DNA of 64,000 nucleotides from Paraburkholderia sp. CNPSo 3272 (GTDB taxonomy: Bacteria; Pseudomonadota; Gammaproteobacteria; Burkholderiales; Burkholderiaceae), in the NCBI RefSeq assembly GCF_024206495.1, contig NZ_JAMBPQ010000010.1, positions 62,001-126,000 of the forward strand, in the 5' to 3' direction. Under the pieces are notes generated by a model, which was given only the letters and a program-made list of their open reading frames with translations, did no database searches and had not been told where the DNA came from. Below are positions 63,699 to 64,000 of this stretch, piece after piece. The first letter of the stretch is position 1, and each line of letters starts with the position of its first letter. Both the position numbers and the translations under genes were made by a program.

Positions 63699-64000
63699 GA
63701 AGTCCGTTGAATACGCTGTTCGGGCGCATGGCATTGCTCTCGGCAGCGGTTTTGCTTTCCATGCAGCTCGGCTGGTTTTTGCTGCTTGCCCGCCAGCCGC
63801 CACGCCATGAAGTCGATGGCTTCGCGCGTGGCGTCCTGCTCGCCCTGCGCGTGGCGAGCGAAGAGAACGTCGGCGGCGGCACGCTGCCGCCCCCGGTGCA
63901 TCTCGGCGGCTCGCTCGAGCCAGCGAAGGACCGCGACCTGAGCGACGTATTGCGCGTGCACCGCGTGCCGGTTTGGAACGTGCCCAAGGACACTCACCTG
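63695..64000 (+). CDS. Sensor histidine kinase (5' end only)
   Basis: The first 102 codons of a gene that runs past the right edge. It opens with GTG in GTGA, overlapping the response regulator stop, and starts MRSPLNTLFGRMALLSAAVL then an N-terminal transmembrane helix (about 11-31) and a periplasmic part. This is the pattern of an EnvZ-type kinase; the catalytic domains are outside the window. It forms a two-component pair with the gene just upstream. Confidence 0.85.
   Translation, partial: MRSPLNTLFGRMALLSAAVLLSMQLGWFLLLARQPPRHEVDGFARGVLLALRVASEENVGGGTLPPPVHLGGSLEPAKDRDLSDVLRVHRVPVWNVPKDTHL

Overview
The window is GC-rich DNA with dense, compact operons. Its gene families point to the Burkholderiaceae, most likely Paraburkholderia, Caballeronia or Burkholderia. 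The evidence is a ceoR-llpE-ceoAB-opcM-type efflux operon, a DUF4148 gene, a TetR-controlled leucine (liu) operon, flhDC, the cyoABCD quinol oxidase and a phn C-P lyase locus with DUF1045. It reads as ordinary chromosome or large-replicon sequence. I saw no rRNA, tRNA, CRISPR array, prophage or insertion sequence.

Layout. 1-3447: phosphonate C-P lyase locus, with phnG-phnH-phnI (cut by the left edge) leftward and phnF-DUF1045-phnN rightward around a perfect 20-bp palindrome. 3567-5385: a LysR gene and an IclR gene. 6036-9876: cyoABCD terminal oxidase. 10166-11368: pcaF-type thiolase with a strong promoter and an inverted repeat. 11665-12282: exported protein with a duplicated domain. 12373-16997: GABA catabolism (gabT-gabD) divergent from a MocR/GabR-type regulator. 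17026-17862: EamA transporter. 18020-20782: phnCDE phosphonate uptake operon, with the core of the phnF palindrome repeated upstream. 21170-25059: M14 peptidase, hydrolase, selD and CDF transporter. 25132-25534: DUF4148 protein and a possible 24-residue peptide. 25732-33986: LysR, lipase-like protein, RND pump and outer-membrane channel. 34189-38096: MetQNI-type ABC transporter with a SfnB/DszC-like flavin enzyme. 38149-39474: MntH. 39623-40557: flhDC with a repeat-rich upstream region.

41407-49245 is a mixed region: Usp, an XRE-MmyB regulator, a 53-residue membrane protein, DoxX, two MFS transporters, an atypical response regulator and small proteins. 49472-53705: a divergent class A PBP and two small envelope genes. 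53930-60524: TetR and liuABCD for leucine/isovalerate catabolism. 60688-62796: a second XRE-MmyB regulator and a GalU paralogue with an altered nucleotide-binding signature. 62961-64000: an OmpR-type response regulator and the start of its sensor kinase, cut by the right edge.

How parts fit together. The two phosphonate loci, about 17 kb apart, share an ACGTCTAGACG core and probably form one PhnF regulon. The MetQNI-SfnB cluster suggests organosulfur scavenging. In the liu operon a palindrome overlaps the -35 hexamer, consistent with TetR repression. The two XRE-MmyB genes share an ATTAC-N7-GTAA[T/A] motif upstream. No clearly new multi-gene system is visible. The most notable points are the altered GalU paralogue, the LlpE-like protein without a serine nucleophile, the two-HxT DUF1045 protein in the phn locus and the shared operator motifs.
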